Notes: generated by a model not told the origin, from the letters alone. Shown: positions 46,191-56,716, counted from the first letter of the stretch. The stretch: DNA of 64,000 bases from Alienimonas californiensis (GCF_007743815.1 NZ_CP036265.1:5277823-5341822); one strand, 5' to 3'. Numbers and translations are program-made.

Positions 46191-47612
46191 GTGCCGCTTC
46201 GCTTCGTCGCCTGCGTCCTCCTGACGTGCGCCGCCCTGCCCGCCCTCCCCCGACACGCCGCCGCGGCGGACAGACCGAACGTCCTGTTCCTGCTGACGGA
46301 CGATCAGCGGGCGGACACGATCGCGGCGCTCGGCAACCCGCACATCGTCACGCCGAACCTCGACGCGCTGGCCAACCGTGGGTTCAGCTTCTCGGAGTGC
46401 TACTGCCTGGGGGGGAACAGCGGGGCGGTCTGCTTTCCCAGCCGGAACATGCTCCTCTCCGGCCGCACCTACTTTCGGCACGAAGTGAAGCAGGGCGGCC
46501 GCACCTCCGCCGACCCGGCCAAGCCGAACTTCGCCGCGGCCCTGGGCGCCGCCGGATACGAGACCTACCACCACGGCAAGAAGGGCAACACGGCCACCCT
46601 CCTTCACACGCGGTTCGAGCATTCGAAGTACCTGTCGAACGACCACGAAGTCCGCATGAGCGGCCAGCCGGGCGAAGAGATCGTCGACGCGGCGTTGGAG
46701 TTCTTTGAAGAACGCGACGACGACCGCCCCTGGGCGATGTATCTCGCGTTCTCCACCCCGCACGATCCGCGGGTCGCGGCGGAGGAGTATCGGTCGCAAT
46801 ACGACCCGGCGGACCTGCCGGTCCCGCCGAACTTCCTCCCCCTGCACCCCTATCAAATTGGGTCCGACGTGGTGCGGGACGAAGTGCTCGGCCCCTTCCC
46901 CCGCACGCTGCCGGATACGCGGGCCCAGATTCACGACTACTACGCCGCGATCACCGGACTCGATCACCACATCGGCCGGTTGCTGGCGGATTTAGAGGCC
47001 CGTGGCGAATTGGAGAACACGCTGATCGCGTTCAGCTCCGATCACGGCCTGAGCCTCGGCAGCCACGGGCGGTTCGGGAAGCAGTCGCTCTATCGCGAGA
47101 GCATGCGGGCCCCGCTGATTCTCGCCGGCCCGGGCGTCCCGCACGGCAGCAGCGCGACGCCGGTCTATCTGCACGACATCTACCCCACGATCTGCGACCT
47201 GCTGGAGATTGACCCCGCCGGCGGTTCGACCGTACCGGCGGAGTTGCACGGCCGCTCGTTTAAATGGGCGCTGGGACAGGGCAAGGGCGGGCGGCCGGCG
47301 CTGTTCGGTTCCTATCTGGACGTGCAGCGCAGCGTGTACGACGGCCGGTGGAAGCTGATCCGGTTCCCGCAGATCGGCGTCACGCGGTTGTTCGATCTGG
47401 AAACCGACCCGCACGAGATCCTCGACCTGGCGTCCGACCCGGCCCAGGCGGAGCGGATTGAGGAGCTTTTTGCCCTACTCAAAGAGCTTCAAAAAGAGGT
47501 CGGCGACGATCTGGACCTCGACGCCCCCGCGACGATCGACGACCCGACGTTCACCCCGCCGAATGCCGCCCGGTTGGAGGAACTCCGCCGGCCGTGGAAG
47601 GGCCGCAGCTGA
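46191..47612 (+). CDS. Exported sulfatase
   Basis: The 473-residue protein has a signal peptide (FVACVLLTCAALPALPRHAAA), then NVLFLLTDDQRADTIAALG with the metal-binding Asp pair. The formylglycine site CFPSR follows near residue 84, then HHGKKGN, SSDHGLSLGSHG and FGKQSLYRESMRAPLIL. All expected active-site elements of a type I sulfatase are present. It is most like the iduronate/choline-sulfatase group by the KxLYRESMRAP segment. GTG 46191 is chosen at the signal peptide start. It is divergent from the SGNH operon and convergent with the GH3 gene. Confidence 0.92.
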   Translation: MPLRFVACVLLTCAALPALPRHAAAADRPNVLFLLTDDQRADTIAALGNPHIVTPNLDALANRGFSFSECYCLGGNSGAVCFPSRNMLLSGRTYFRHEVKQGGRTSADPAKPNFAAALGAAGYETYHHGKKGNTATLLHTRFEHSKYLSNDHEVRMSGQPGEEIVDAALEFFEERDDDRPWAMYLAFSTPHDPRVAAEEYRSQYDPADLPVPPNFLPLHPYQIGSDVVRDEVLGPFPRTLPDTRAQIHDYYAAITGLDHHIGRLLADLEARGELENTLIAFSSDHGLSLGSHGRFGKQSLYRESMRAPLILAGPGVPHGSSATPVYLHDIYPTICDLLEIDPAGGSTVPAELHGRSFKWALGQGKGGRPALFGSYLDVQRSVYDGRWKLIRFPQIGVTRLFDLETDPHEILDLASDPAQAERIEELFALLKELQKEVGDDLDLDAPATIDDPTFTPPNAARLEELRRPWKGRS

Positions 47613-47622
47613 GGAGTTCATT

Positions 47623-47732
47623 TCATACCAGCCCGACACGCAAGCGTCGGCCCTGTATTGTCTCGAGCGTCTGAGCGGGGCGGTAAAGTCGGCTCCGCCG
47701 ACGGCCGATGCTTGCGCATCGGGCTGGTATGA
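47623..47732. repeat. Dispersed palindromic repeat, copy 3
   Basis: 30-nt arms at 47623-47652 and 47703-47732 pair with three mismatches around a 50-nt loop. The right arm (core GCCGATGCTTGCGCATCGGG) is nearly identical to the right arm of copy 4 at 56701. It lies 10 nt after the sulfatase stop, between convergent genes. Confidence 0.88.
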
Positions 47733-47753
47733 GACGCGACAACTGCCGTTCGA

Positions 47754-49685
47754 TCAGCCCGCGATGCTGCGGCGGGCCGGGGGGTCGATGTCGTCGGCGA
47801 AGGCCAGATCGCCGATCAGCACCGGCCGTTTATATTGCTCCGCGACGCCGCCGGTGAGGGCGAGGCGGCGGGCGTCCCACGCCTCCCAGGCCCCCGCCGG
47901 CAGCGGCCGCACGGCCAGCGCCCCCAGCCGGCCGCTGGCCCGCTTGGCGTCGTATTCGCAGTTCAACGAACGTAGGCGACGGTCAATCTCCGCGGCGACC
48001 GCGGGCGGCGGGGCCTCGCCGGCCGCGGCGAACAACTCGTAGCGGGGCGACCCGGCGTGAAACACCGGCGCCAGCGCGTAGGCGTTCAGCCGGCGGCCCA
48101 GCGATTCCAAGGCGCCGCTGACGGCGGCGGCGGCCTGATATTCGGTCAGTTTCTCCCCCGTCACGCTGCTGAAGTTCCGGCCCTTGGAGAGGAAGCTCAG
48201 CGACGGCGTGCCCGGCCCGGCGGACCGCTTCAGTTCGCGGGCGGAGCCGGTCGGCGGGGCGTAGCCTTCGCAACGGACCACGTCGCGGATGTCGTACCGC
48301 CACAGCCCGCCGGGGGTGGTCATCAGTACGTAATAATTCCGCCCCGGCGTGAGTTCGTCCGCGAGGAGGACCGGCGGGTCCGGCTGGTCGATGCGTTCCT
48401 CGGGGACGAACTCGAAGAAGGCTCCGCGGACGTCCAGCAGCCCGGCGGGGGTGCCGTCCTGCATGGGGATCGTGGTGCGGCCCTCGCTGGCGATCAGACC
48501 GATGTCCCGGATGCGCGCGTCGCCGTAGAACTCGCGCAGCAGCGGGAGGTAGTGCCCCAGCGTGCCGCCCGTCCAGCAGCCGATGATGTTGAGATTCGCC
48601 CAGACGTCCGCCGGCCGCAGTCCGCCGGCGTTGCGGGCGATCGCCCGCAGGGCCTGGGCCCGGGCCGGGTCGGCGGGGAGATGCCTGCGGGCGGCCCTGC
48701 GGACGGACCCCGGCAGGTCCACGCCGGCCAGCGCGCCGCCGGGGGCGAAGAGGTCCTCCGGCAGCCCGCCGCGGGCGGTGTGGTCGATCAGCAGTTCCGC
48801 GTGCGCCGCCCCCCAGCGGGCGAAGTTGAGGTGCGACGCCGGATTCGGGGTGACGAAACTGCTGACGTCGCAGTGCACCCCGAATCGCCACTGGAGGTAG
48901 TACTTCGCCTCGGTCAGTCGGGCCGCGGCGCCGGCCGGGGAGGCCTCGCGCCGCAGAAAGCCCGCCTCCGGCGGGGCAACGTAGGTGCGTTTCATCGTGC
49001 CCGGCTGCAACTGGGCGAGCAGACCGGAGATGCTCCCGCAGGGCGTGCCGCCGGGGCTGTGCTCCTCGGCCGGATCGCCCGCCAGCGCCAGCTTGCCCCG
49101 CAGCAGAGCCGGCGGGTCCGGCAGGAAGGTGGACAGCCCCCAGACGAACCACCCGCGGCGGTGGTTCTGCACTGCCCGCCGCGGCACCGGCAGGAACTTG
49201 CGGGCGTCGGTCGTGCCGCTGGTCAGGGCGAACATGGCGATCCGCTCCCCCGGGCGGAACAGCGCCCGCGCCCGGCCGGCGAGCGTCGCCTCGATGTAGG
49301 GACGGTGATCCGCGTAGTTCATCACCGGCACGCGGCTCCGCAGTTCGCGGACGAGCAATTTGCGATCCCGCTCGCGGATCGACGCGAGGTCGCGGTCCCT
49401 GCCGAAGTCGCTGCGGCGTGCCCGGCGGATCAGGCTGCCGAGCAGTTCGAGTTGCGTGCCCCGCACGTCGCGGCCGGCGGCGTGCAGATCCGCGGTGACG
49501 CTCGCAGACCGCTTGAAGAGCACCCGCTCGACGATCCGCTGCCCCAGCGTGAACCGCTCCCCCACGACGTGCCGCCGGGGCCGGAGCGGCGGGGCCGACG
49601 CAGGGGGCGTCTCGTCGCGCACCGTGTTCGCCTCGTTCGTCGGGACGAACGGGCGCAGCGCGGGCGGGGGCGGTTCGACGGGCAC
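47754..49685 (-). CDS. GH3 auxin-responsive promoter family acyl-adenylate-forming protein
   Basis: The 643-residue protein matches the GH3 fold of the adenylate-forming superfamily. It has the ATP-binding motif FALTSGTTDARKFLPV near residue 152, then IASEGRTTIPM, YDIRDVVR and a C-terminal lobe with LSKGRNFSSVTGEKLTE. Plant GH3 enzymes join carboxylic hormones to amino acids. Bacterial members are little studied and should likewise activate a carboxylate as an adenylate and transfer it to an amine or thiol. The N-terminal 40 residues are Pro-rich. It is 108 nt downstream of the DUF962 gene on the same strand. Confidence 0.88.
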   Translation of the reverse strand: MPVEPPPPALRPFVPTNEANTVRDETPPASAPPLRPRRHVVGERFTLGQRIVERVLFKRSASVTADLHAAGRDVRGTQLELLGSLIRRARRSDFGRDRDLASIRERDRKLLVRELRSRVPVMNYADHRPYIEATLAGRARALFRPGERIAMFALTSGTTDARKFLPVPRRAVQNHRRGWFVWGLSTFLPDPPALLRGKLALAGDPAEEHSPGGTPCGSISGLLAQLQPGTMKRTYVAPPEAGFLRREASPAGAAARLTEAKYYLQWRFGVHCDVSSFVTPNPASHLNFARWGAAHAELLIDHTARGGLPEDLFAPGGALAGVDLPGSVRRAARRHLPADPARAQALRAIARNAGGLRPADVWANLNIIGCWTGGTLGHYLPLLREFYGDARIRDIGLIASEGRTTIPMQDGTPAGLLDVRGAFFEFVPEERIDQPDPPVLLADELTPGRNYYVLMTTPGGLWRYDIRDVVRCEGYAPPTGSARELKRSAGPGTPSLSFLSKGRNFSSVTGEKLTEYQAAAAVSGALESLGRRLNAYALAPVFHAGSPRYELFAAAGEAPPPAVAAEIDRRLRSLNCEYDAKRASGRLGALAVRPLPAGAWEAWDARRLALTGGVAEQYKRPVLIGDLAFADDIDPPARRSIAG

Positions 49686-49793
49686 TCCGGGAGATGTCGG
49701 TCGAGGCGGATTGTGGTCGCCACCGGCAACGCGCTGGCCGGGTCTGCCCAGTCTACGCCGCTCGATCGTCCCAGACCGCCCATCCTGTGCCGC

Positions 49794-50093
49794 TTAACGA
49801 TCTGGGGGAGACTCTGCGTATTCTCGGTAGGGCTTTCCCAACCAGCGTTTCACCAGCACGGTTTCGCCGGCGTCGTTCCCCTCGATCGCGTGCCCGAGGA
49901 ACTGCAGCGCGTAGCCGCCGACGAACGCCGCCAGGGCCCACCACGGCCGCTCCTCGACCAGCAACCAGACCGGCAGCGCGAACGTCACCGGCAGTCCGAT
50001 CGCGTGCAGCAGCACGTTCGCCGGGTGCCGGTGGCGGGCACCGTAGTTCGTCAGGAAGTTGCGGATCACGTCGTTAATTCTCTCCCGCCGCAT
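49794..50093 (-). CDS. DUF962/Mpo1-like membrane protein
   Basis: The 99-residue protein has the short membrane-protein pattern of DUF962: NYGARHRHPANVLLHAIGLP, two hydrophobic segments and LQFLGHAIEGN. The conserved His positions (HPxNxxxHxxG and GHxxEG) correspond to the Fe(II) ligands of yeast Mpo1, a 2-hydroxy fatty acid dioxygenase. A small fatty-acid oxidation role is thus possible. The start at 50093 overlaps the end of the LeuA-like gene by 20 nt. Confidence 0.85.
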   Translation of the reverse strand: MRRERINDVIRNFLTNYGARHRHPANVLLHAIGLPVTFALPVWLLVEERPWWALAAFVGGYALQFLGHAIEGNDAGETVLVKRWLGKPYREYAESPPDR

Positions 50094-51330
50094 TCTGGCC
50101 GACGGCCCAGCGGCGGAGGCGGTCGTCGGTGATCGGGGTTCGCTTCGGCAGCGACTTGAGGCCCTCCACCACGCGGGCGGTCGCGGCGTCGTCGTCCGGC
50201 AGGTTCAGTTCCTTCAACCGCACCCGTACGGCGCCCCGTCCGCTGTGCCGGCCCAGCACCAGATGCACCGGCGGGCCGCCGACCAGCTCCGGGCGGTACG
50301 GCAGGTAGGTGTCCGGGTGCTTGAGGAAGCCGTCCTGATGGATGCCGGCCTCCGTGGCCCAGACGTTCGCCCCGTAGACCGGCTTCATCGGGGAGACCGG
50401 CACCCCGGTCAGTTCGCTGACCAACTGGCCCAGCGGGGCCAGCTTCGAGAGGTCCAGCTTATGGGTGCGGCCGTACTGCTGCTTGTTCAATTCGAGGGCG
50501 ACGGCGACCTCCTCCAAGCTGGCGTTCCCGGCCCGTTCGCCGATCCCGCCGACGGTGCACTGCACCACGGCCGCCCCGGCCTGCACCGCCGCGAGGGTGT
50601 TCGCCACCGCCAGACCGAGGTCGTTGTGAAAGTGCCCGGCGATCAGGCAGCGGTCGATCCCGGGGACCTGCTCCTTCAGCAATCGCACCCAGCCGGCGGC
50701 GGTTTCGGGAGTGCAGACGCCGACGGTGTCCGGCAGTCCGCAGGTGCTCGCCCCGCACTCGACCGCGGTGGAGTAGCACTGCACAAGGAAGTCCGGCTCC
50801 GTGCGGGTGGCGTCCTCGGCGGCGAAGGAGACGACGGCGAAGCGGTCCGCGGCGTGCGTGACCGTCTCGGCGATGAGGTCGAGCACCTCGGCCTTCGACT
50901 TCCGGAGCTTGTGCTCCCGGTGCAGCGGGCTGGTCCCGCAGAACAGGCTCACCCCCTTGCGAATCCGCGGCTGCTTTTTGAGAGCCCCCGCGGCGAGGTC
51001 GATATCGCTTTTGAGCGTCCGGCAGAGGGCGGTCAGCACCACGCCGGGCACCTCGTTGCACATCAACTCGATCCCGGCGACGTCCGCCGGCCCGGCGGCG
51101 GGGAAGCCGGCGTCGAGGCTGTGCACCCCCGCCTCGCCCAACGCCCGGGCGATGCGGAGTTTCTCCTCCGGTTCGAGCGTCGCCCCCGGCATCTGCTCGC
51201 CGTCGCGGAGGGTCGTGTCCGAAAACAGCACCACGCCGGCGCGGTTATGATGTCCGATCACGAGTTTTTTCACCTGCGACTCAAGGAGCCGCCGGGGCGA
51301 GAGGGACGACAGCAGGGACCGGCGACGCAC
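50074..51330 (-). CDS. LeuA-family acyltransferase (homocitrate/2-isopropylmalate synthase-like)
   Basis: This is a DRE-TIM metallolyase of up to 418 residues with SDTTLRDGEQMPG near residue 38, metal-ligand motif GHFHNDLG and GGIGERAGN. Later segments KPVYGANVW...EAGIHQDG and VLGRHSGRGAV recall homocitrate synthase (NifV-like) and short LeuA2 forms. The C-terminal LeuA allosteric domain is absent, so this is a shorter type. It condenses acetyl-CoA with a 2-oxo acid. Which acid is not decidable here. GTG 51330 is used. GTG 51273, nearer the homology, is an alternative. Confidence 0.85.
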   Translation of the reverse strand: MRRRSLLSSLSPRRLLESQVKKLVIGHHNRAGVVLFSDTTLRDGEQMPGATLEPEEKLRIARALGEAGVHSLDAGFPAAGPADVAGIELMCNEVPGVVLTALCRTLKSDIDLAAGALKKQPRIRKGVSLFCGTSPLHREHKLRKSKAEVLDLIAETVTHAADRFAVVSFAAEDATRTEPDFLVQCYSTAVECGASTCGLPDTVGVCTPETAAGWVRLLKEQVPGIDRCLIAGHFHNDLGLAVANTLAAVQAGAAVVQCTVGGIGERAGNASLEEVAVALELNKQQYGRTHKLDLSKLAPLGQLVSELTGVPVSPMKPVYGANVWATEAGIHQDGFLKHPDTYLPYRPELVGGPPVHLVLGRHSGRGAVRVRLKELNLPDDDAATARVVEGLKSLPKRTPITDDRLRRWAVGQNAAGEN

Positions 51331-51393
51331 GCCGTCAGCTTACGACCGACGGGCGGGCGTCGTCACGCCCGCTTTCCTCCGCGAGCCGAACGA

Positions 51394-52197
51394 TCACGCG
51401 GCGACGCGTTCCTCCGCGTCCTCCTTCGCCTCGACGCGGCCCTGGGCGGCGACGGCGGCGGCGTGCTCCTCGTCGCCGGCCCGGCCGGCGGGGCGGGAGT
51501 CCAGTTCTTCGACCCGGTTGCCGTTCGCGTACACCAGCAGCGTGTCGTAAGGCCGAATCAGCGTCTCCCCGTGCGGCGCTCCGACGTACGCTCCGCCCTT
51601 CCGCTGCACGCCCAACACCAAGACGCCCTCCTGCGGCAGGGCCAGTTGAATGAGCGTCTTGTTCGCCAGCCAGTCCTCCGGTTCGACTCGCAATTCGCTG
51701 ATGACGTAACCCTGCGCGAGGTGCAACAGGGCGACGTAATCCTGCACGTTGAGGGAGGTATATTTCCGCAGCGCCCGGGAAATAATCCGGTTGAGCCGGC
51801 GTTCCACCCATTCGCTGTTCGCCAGCCAGATCAGCGTCAGCGTCCCGGCGATAAACAGCCCCACGGCCTTCCAGATCGCCCACGGATCGTAGTTCTCGTC
51901 GCCGGGCCGGGCGGCGTCGTTGATTGAGGCGACCGACAGCATCACCGTGCCGGCGACCGTCGCCACGCCCAGGTTCCCCAGCAACATCAGGATCATCGCG
52001 ATCCGCCGGCGGACCGGGTGATTCATGACGCTTTCCGCCTCATGGGTGGCGTACCCCACGCCGGTGAAAGTGCTGCGAGCCTGAAAGCGAGCGCTTTCCC
52101 GGCTCATCCCGGTCGCCATGAACGCGACCGTGGCGACCCGGGTCACCACCAGCGAGATCGCCAGCGTCGCCAGCAGGGACAGGAACGCGGCGGCCAC
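51394..52197 (-). CDS. Membrane protein with TrkA-C (RCK_C) domain
   Basis: The 267-residue protein has membrane segments near 4-25, 62-82 and 100-120, the loop ARSTFTGVGYATHEAESVMNHPVRRR, and a cytoplasmic TrkA-C type domain (about 165-245, with LPQEGVLVLGVQRKGG and RPYDTLLVYANG). RCK_C domains bind ligands that gate potassium transport. The protein lacks a selectivity filter and may be a regulator of ion transport. The C-terminus is Glu/Ala-rich. GTG 52197 begins the first helix. It is divergent from the transglutaminase-like gene. Confidence 0.82.
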   Translation of the reverse strand: MAAAFLSLLATLAISLVVTRVATVAFMATGMSRESARFQARSTFTGVGYATHEAESVMNHPVRRRIAMILMLLGNLGVATVAGTVMLSVASINDAARPGDENYDPWAIWKAVGLFIAGTLTLIWLANSEWVERRLNRIISRALRKYTSLNVQDYVALLHLAQGYVISELRVEPEDWLANKTLIQLALPQEGVLVLGVQRKGGAYVGAPHGETLIRPYDTLLVYANGNRVEELDSRPAGRAGDEEHAAAVAAQGRVEAKEDAEERVAA

Positions 52198-52420
52198 GCG
52201 GGGAGACTCGGAACGGGGGCGACAGAGGTCGGGGCGGCTCAAACCCCGGACGGAGCGCGGGGTTATGCGCCTCGAACTGCTCGCCGGCAAGGCGCGAACC
52301 GGGCTTTGCCTCCGATCCCCGCAGATCGGGCCGCGACCGCGGGTCCTTCGCCCTGTACACTGTGGGAATCGCCCCGACCCCGTTTCGTTCCGCCCGGGGC
52401 GGTCCGCTCCCCACGCCGCC

Positions 52421-55400
52421 ATGCCCGCCACCGACATTCTGTCCTTCGATTGCCCCGGCTGCGGCAAGACGTTGAAGGCCAAGCCCTCGCACGCCGGCCG
52501 CACCACCGCCTGCCCGAAGTGCGGCGAATCCCTCACCGTCCCCACGGCCGGGGGCGCAGCGGACGACCTGCAGGAAGCGTTCACGCAGGAACCGGCCGCG
52601 GACGCCGCCGCCGGGTTCGAGCCGCCGGCGGAGGAGGTCGAGGAGTTCCCGCCGATGATCCGCACCGGACCGGTGGTCCGCGACGAACCGGAAGACGAAC
52701 CCACGGACGAAGCGGCGGAAGCGGCCCCGGCGATCGAACGCCCCGCGTCCCCGCGGAGCCGTGGCGGTCGGCGGCGGGGTCGCTCGGCCGACGACGGGGA
52801 GGCCCGTACGAAGACCCTCCCGCTGGCGATCGGCGGCGGCGCCGTGGCGGCGTTGGGCCTCGGGCTGGCCGCCTGGGCCTTCTGGCCGGGCGACGAGACG
52901 GCGACCGCTGACGCCGGCCTGCTCACCCCGATCGCGGAACAGTCGGCGACCGAGGGAGAAACGCTGGAGGTGGTTCTCGTCCCCGCCGACCGGCTGGGAT
53001 CGATGGCCGAAACCCACGCCCTGACCCTCACCCAGGCCCCGGACGGCGCCCGCATCGGCCGCGACGGCCGGACCTTCACCTGGACCCCCGGCGAAGCGGA
53101 CGGCCCGGGCGTCGCGTCGGTCACCGCGGCGCTGACCCACCGGGCGACCGGCGAGGCCGCGGAGACCGTCGCCTTCGACATCCAGGTCGCCGAAGAGGAT
53201 CTTTCCCCCTGGATCGCCCCGCTGGCGGCGGTCACCGTGGGGCCGGGCGAATCGCTGACGCTGAAGGTCTCCGCGGAGGACCCGGACCAGCCGGCCAACG
53301 CCCTCGCCTTCGAACTGGAGGGCGACGTCCCCGCCGGCGTGAGCGTGGACGGGGAGGGCGTCATCACCTTCGCCCCGCCGGCCGACGCCCCCCAGGTGGA
53401 CTCCGCCTTCGGCGTGAAGGTCGTCGAGCAGCGGGCGGACGGCACGGCGGGCGCCAGCTCCGTCGCCCCGGTCCGGCTGTCGGTGATGTCGAAGAACGCC
53501 CCGGGCCGGAAGCCGGCGTCCGCCGAACCGGAGCCCGCCGTGGCGATGGCGGAGCCCGCCGCCCCGGACACGCCGGTACCGGCCGCGGACGAACCGGCGA
53601 TGGCGGAGAGCGCCGTCGCCGACGCGGCGATGACGACGCCCGACGCCGCGACCGCCGCGGAAGGCACGACCGTCGCCATGACGGACGATCCCGCCCCGGC
53701 GGAGTCGATGCCGGAACCGATGCCGGCGCCCACGGAGGAGCCGGCCCCGGCGGAGTCGTCGGAGGGCGGCGTGAGCGCCAGCGTCACCGCGATGCTTGGC
53801 AACGAGGCGGCCGTCCCGCTCAACGAGAACGCCGCGGCCTACGAGGAGAACTTCGTCGCCCCGCTCGTGGCGATGTACGGCGGTCCGGACGAACGCCGCC
53901 GCCCGCTGCTCTCCCCCAAGGAATATGGCACGCTGCGGGCGCTGTTCGCGGAGGAGTTCGCCCGCGCCCACGAGGACCAGATTCGCGCCGGCTTCGGCGA
54001 GAAGGCGGACGAGATCATGGCCTGGCTGAAGGAACGGCCGGAGGTGCGGGAGACGCTGTTCAACGCCTTCAAACCCTCCGACGACGTCGCCGCCGGCATG
54101 ACGGTGTTCCGTCAGCTCTATGACGAGTTCGGCGACGGACTCGACAAATACGGCGGCCTGGCGACCGCCGCCGCGGTGGTCTGGGACGATCCGGAGCGCG
54201 GCCCCTACAATTACGAGTTTCACGCCAAGCGGGCCAAGGCGACGCTGCCCGCGTCGGAACTCCCCGCGGCGGTGGAGAACGTGCGTTATTTCCTCGACCG
54301 CGAAGCCGCCATGCAGGGCCGGGCGGAGCGTCTCCCGTGGGAACTGCTCGTCCTGACCGTCGACCACGAGACCCCGATCGACGAGCGGGACTGGGCGCTG
54401 ACGATGTACGGCAACGTCCGCAACCAGTTCGGGAAGTGTTATTCGCAGGTGCCGTACGACACGAACATGATTAAAACCGACGAGCGCGAGACCGAGCTCG
54501 ACGGCCTGCCCTATACCCTGCCGACGATTCTGGAGAAGGGCGGCGTGTGCGCCCACCAGGCGGACTACGCCGCCCGGGTCGGCAAAAGCCTCGGCGTGCC
54601 GGCGATGTACGTCCGCGGCGACGGCAAATTCGGCGGCGCCGGCCACGCCTGGGTCATGTGGGTGGACGTGACCGGTGTGACGGACTCCGCGTTGAAGTTC
54701 ACCCTCGAAAGCCACGGCCGGTATCAGGACGACAATTATTACGTCGGCTATCTGAACGAACCGCAGACCGGCGAAGAAACCACCGACCGCGACCTCATGC
54801 GGCGCCTGCACTCCGTCGCCACCGACCGCAACGCCTCGCGCCACGCCGACCTGCTGATGCGGGCCTACCCCATCGTGGCGCAGCGGGCCGGCGAAGGCGG
54901 CGAGGAGCTTTCGATGGACGCACGGCTGGATTACCTGGACGCCGTCAACCAGATCGACACCTGGAACGGCGCCGCCTGGCGGGAGCGGGCGCGGCTGGGA
55001 ACTGAGAACGCCGGCAATCTCTCCAAGGACCAAACCCGCCGCTATAAACAGGACCTCAAGCGGCTGTTCCGCGACTTCGCCCCCTTCCCCGACTTCACCC
55101 AGGAGGTGTTCGCCGGGATCAGCGTCTACGAGACGGACGAAGAAAAGCGGCTCGAATTGACGCGGCAGCTCTTGGACGCCTACGCCGCCGCCGGGCGGCC
55201 GGACCTGTCGTTCGAGACCCTGCCGGCCTACGTCGACAGTCTGATCGCGCAGAACCGCACCGCCGAGGGCGTCGGCCTCATCACCGACGCGTTGATGAAA
55301 TATGCCGACGAGGGCCGCTACACGCCGGCCGCGCTGGACCGGCTGGACGAACTCGGGGCGGAGTCCCCCCAGGAGTTGATCGAGTTTTACAAAGGGTTCG

Positions 55401-55576
55401 TCATGGCGATCCCGCCGACGCGGGGCAATTCGCCCAGCGAATACGCGGTCGCCATGCACAAGCGAATCATCGAAAAGGCCCAGGCGGCCAATATGCCCGA
55501 CGTCGCCGAGTATTTCACGGAGCGGATGCGGGCGATCGGTTCCGGCAAATTGAAAACGAAGAACGGACAGCGCTAA
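52421..55576 (+). CDS. Large zinc-ribbon/membrane protein with transglutaminase-like domain
   Basis: In this 1051-residue protein a zinc ribbon (Cys11, 14, 31, 34) and an acidic linker precede a membrane helix near 133-153. Two Ig/cadherin-like beta domains (about 165-350) follow, with the typical planctomycete phrase GRTFTWTPGEADGPG. A long Pro/Ala/Glu linker leads to a transglutaminase-like catalytic region with Cys710 (GGVCAHQADYA), His742 (GAGHAWVMW) and Asp749, an intact triad. Helical repeats end the chain. It could cross-link or cleave envelope proteins or act as a peptidase. The obgE start follows its stop directly. Confidence 0.85.
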   Translation: MPATDILSFDCPGCGKTLKAKPSHAGRTTACPKCGESLTVPTAGGAADDLQEAFTQEPAADAAAGFEPPAEEVEEFPPMIRTGPVVRDEPEDEPTDEAAEAAPAIERPASPRSRGGRRRGRSADDGEARTKTLPLAIGGGAVAALGLGLAAWAFWPGDETATADAGLLTPIAEQSATEGETLEVVLVPADRLGSMAETHALTLTQAPDGARIGRDGRTFTWTPGEADGPGVASVTAALTHRATGEAAETVAFDIQVAEEDLSPWIAPLAAVTVGPGESLTLKVSAEDPDQPANALAFELEGDVPAGVSVDGEGVITFAPPADAPQVDSAFGVKVVEQRADGTAGASSVAPVRLSVMSKNAPGRKPASAEPEPAVAMAEPAAPDTPVPAADEPAMAESAVADAAMTTPDAATAAEGTTVAMTDDPAPAESMPEPMPAPTEEPAPAESSEGGVSASVTAMLGNEAAVPLNENAAAYEENFVAPLVAMYGGPDERRRPLLSPKEYGTLRALFAEEFARAHEDQIRAGFGEKADEIMAWLKERPEVRETLFNAFKPSDDVAAGMTVFRQLYDEFGDGLDKYGGLATAAAVVWDDPERGPYNYEFHAKRAKATLPASELPAAVENVRYFLDREAAMQGRAERLPWELLVLTVDHETPIDERDWALTMYGNVRNQFGKCYSQVPYDTNMIKTDERETELDGLPYTLPTILEKGGVCAHQADYAARVGKSLGVPAMYVRGDGKFGGAGHAWVMWVDVTGVTDSALKFTLESHGRYQDDNYYVGYLNEPQTGEETTDRDLMRRLHSVATDRNASRHADLLMRAYPIVAQRAGEGGEELSMDARLDYLDAVNQIDTWNGAAWRERARLGTENAGNLSKDQTRRYKQDLKRLFRDFAPFPDFTQEVFAGISVYETDEEKRLELTRQLLDAYAAAGRPDLSFETLPAYVDSLIAQNRTAEGVGLITDALMKYADEGRYTPAALDRLDELGAESPQELIEFYKGFVMAIPPTRGNSPSEYAVAMHKRIIEKAQAANMPDVAEYFTERMRAIGSGKLKTKNGQR

Positions 55577-56587
<1,011 letters not shown>

Positions 56588-56632
56588 GCGGCCTTCGCCG
56601 CCAGGGTTCTTCGGCTGGCCGCAGCGGTTCCC

Positions 56633-56716
56633 AACCCGGAGCGAAAGCTCCGGCCGTGGATCATTTCGTTTGACGGCTGCGCCGACGGCCGATGCTTGCG
56701 CATCGGGCCGGTATGG
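56633..56716. repeat. Dispersed palindromic repeat, copy 4
   Basis: The left part (56633-56657) carries CCGGAGCGAAAGCTCCGG, itself a small hairpin. The right part (56684-56714) carries GCCGATGCTTGCGCATCGGG, nearly identical to the right arm of copy 3 at 47703. It lies between the convergent obgE and Tyr-rich protein genes and is followed by a separate terminator. Confidence 0.8.
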
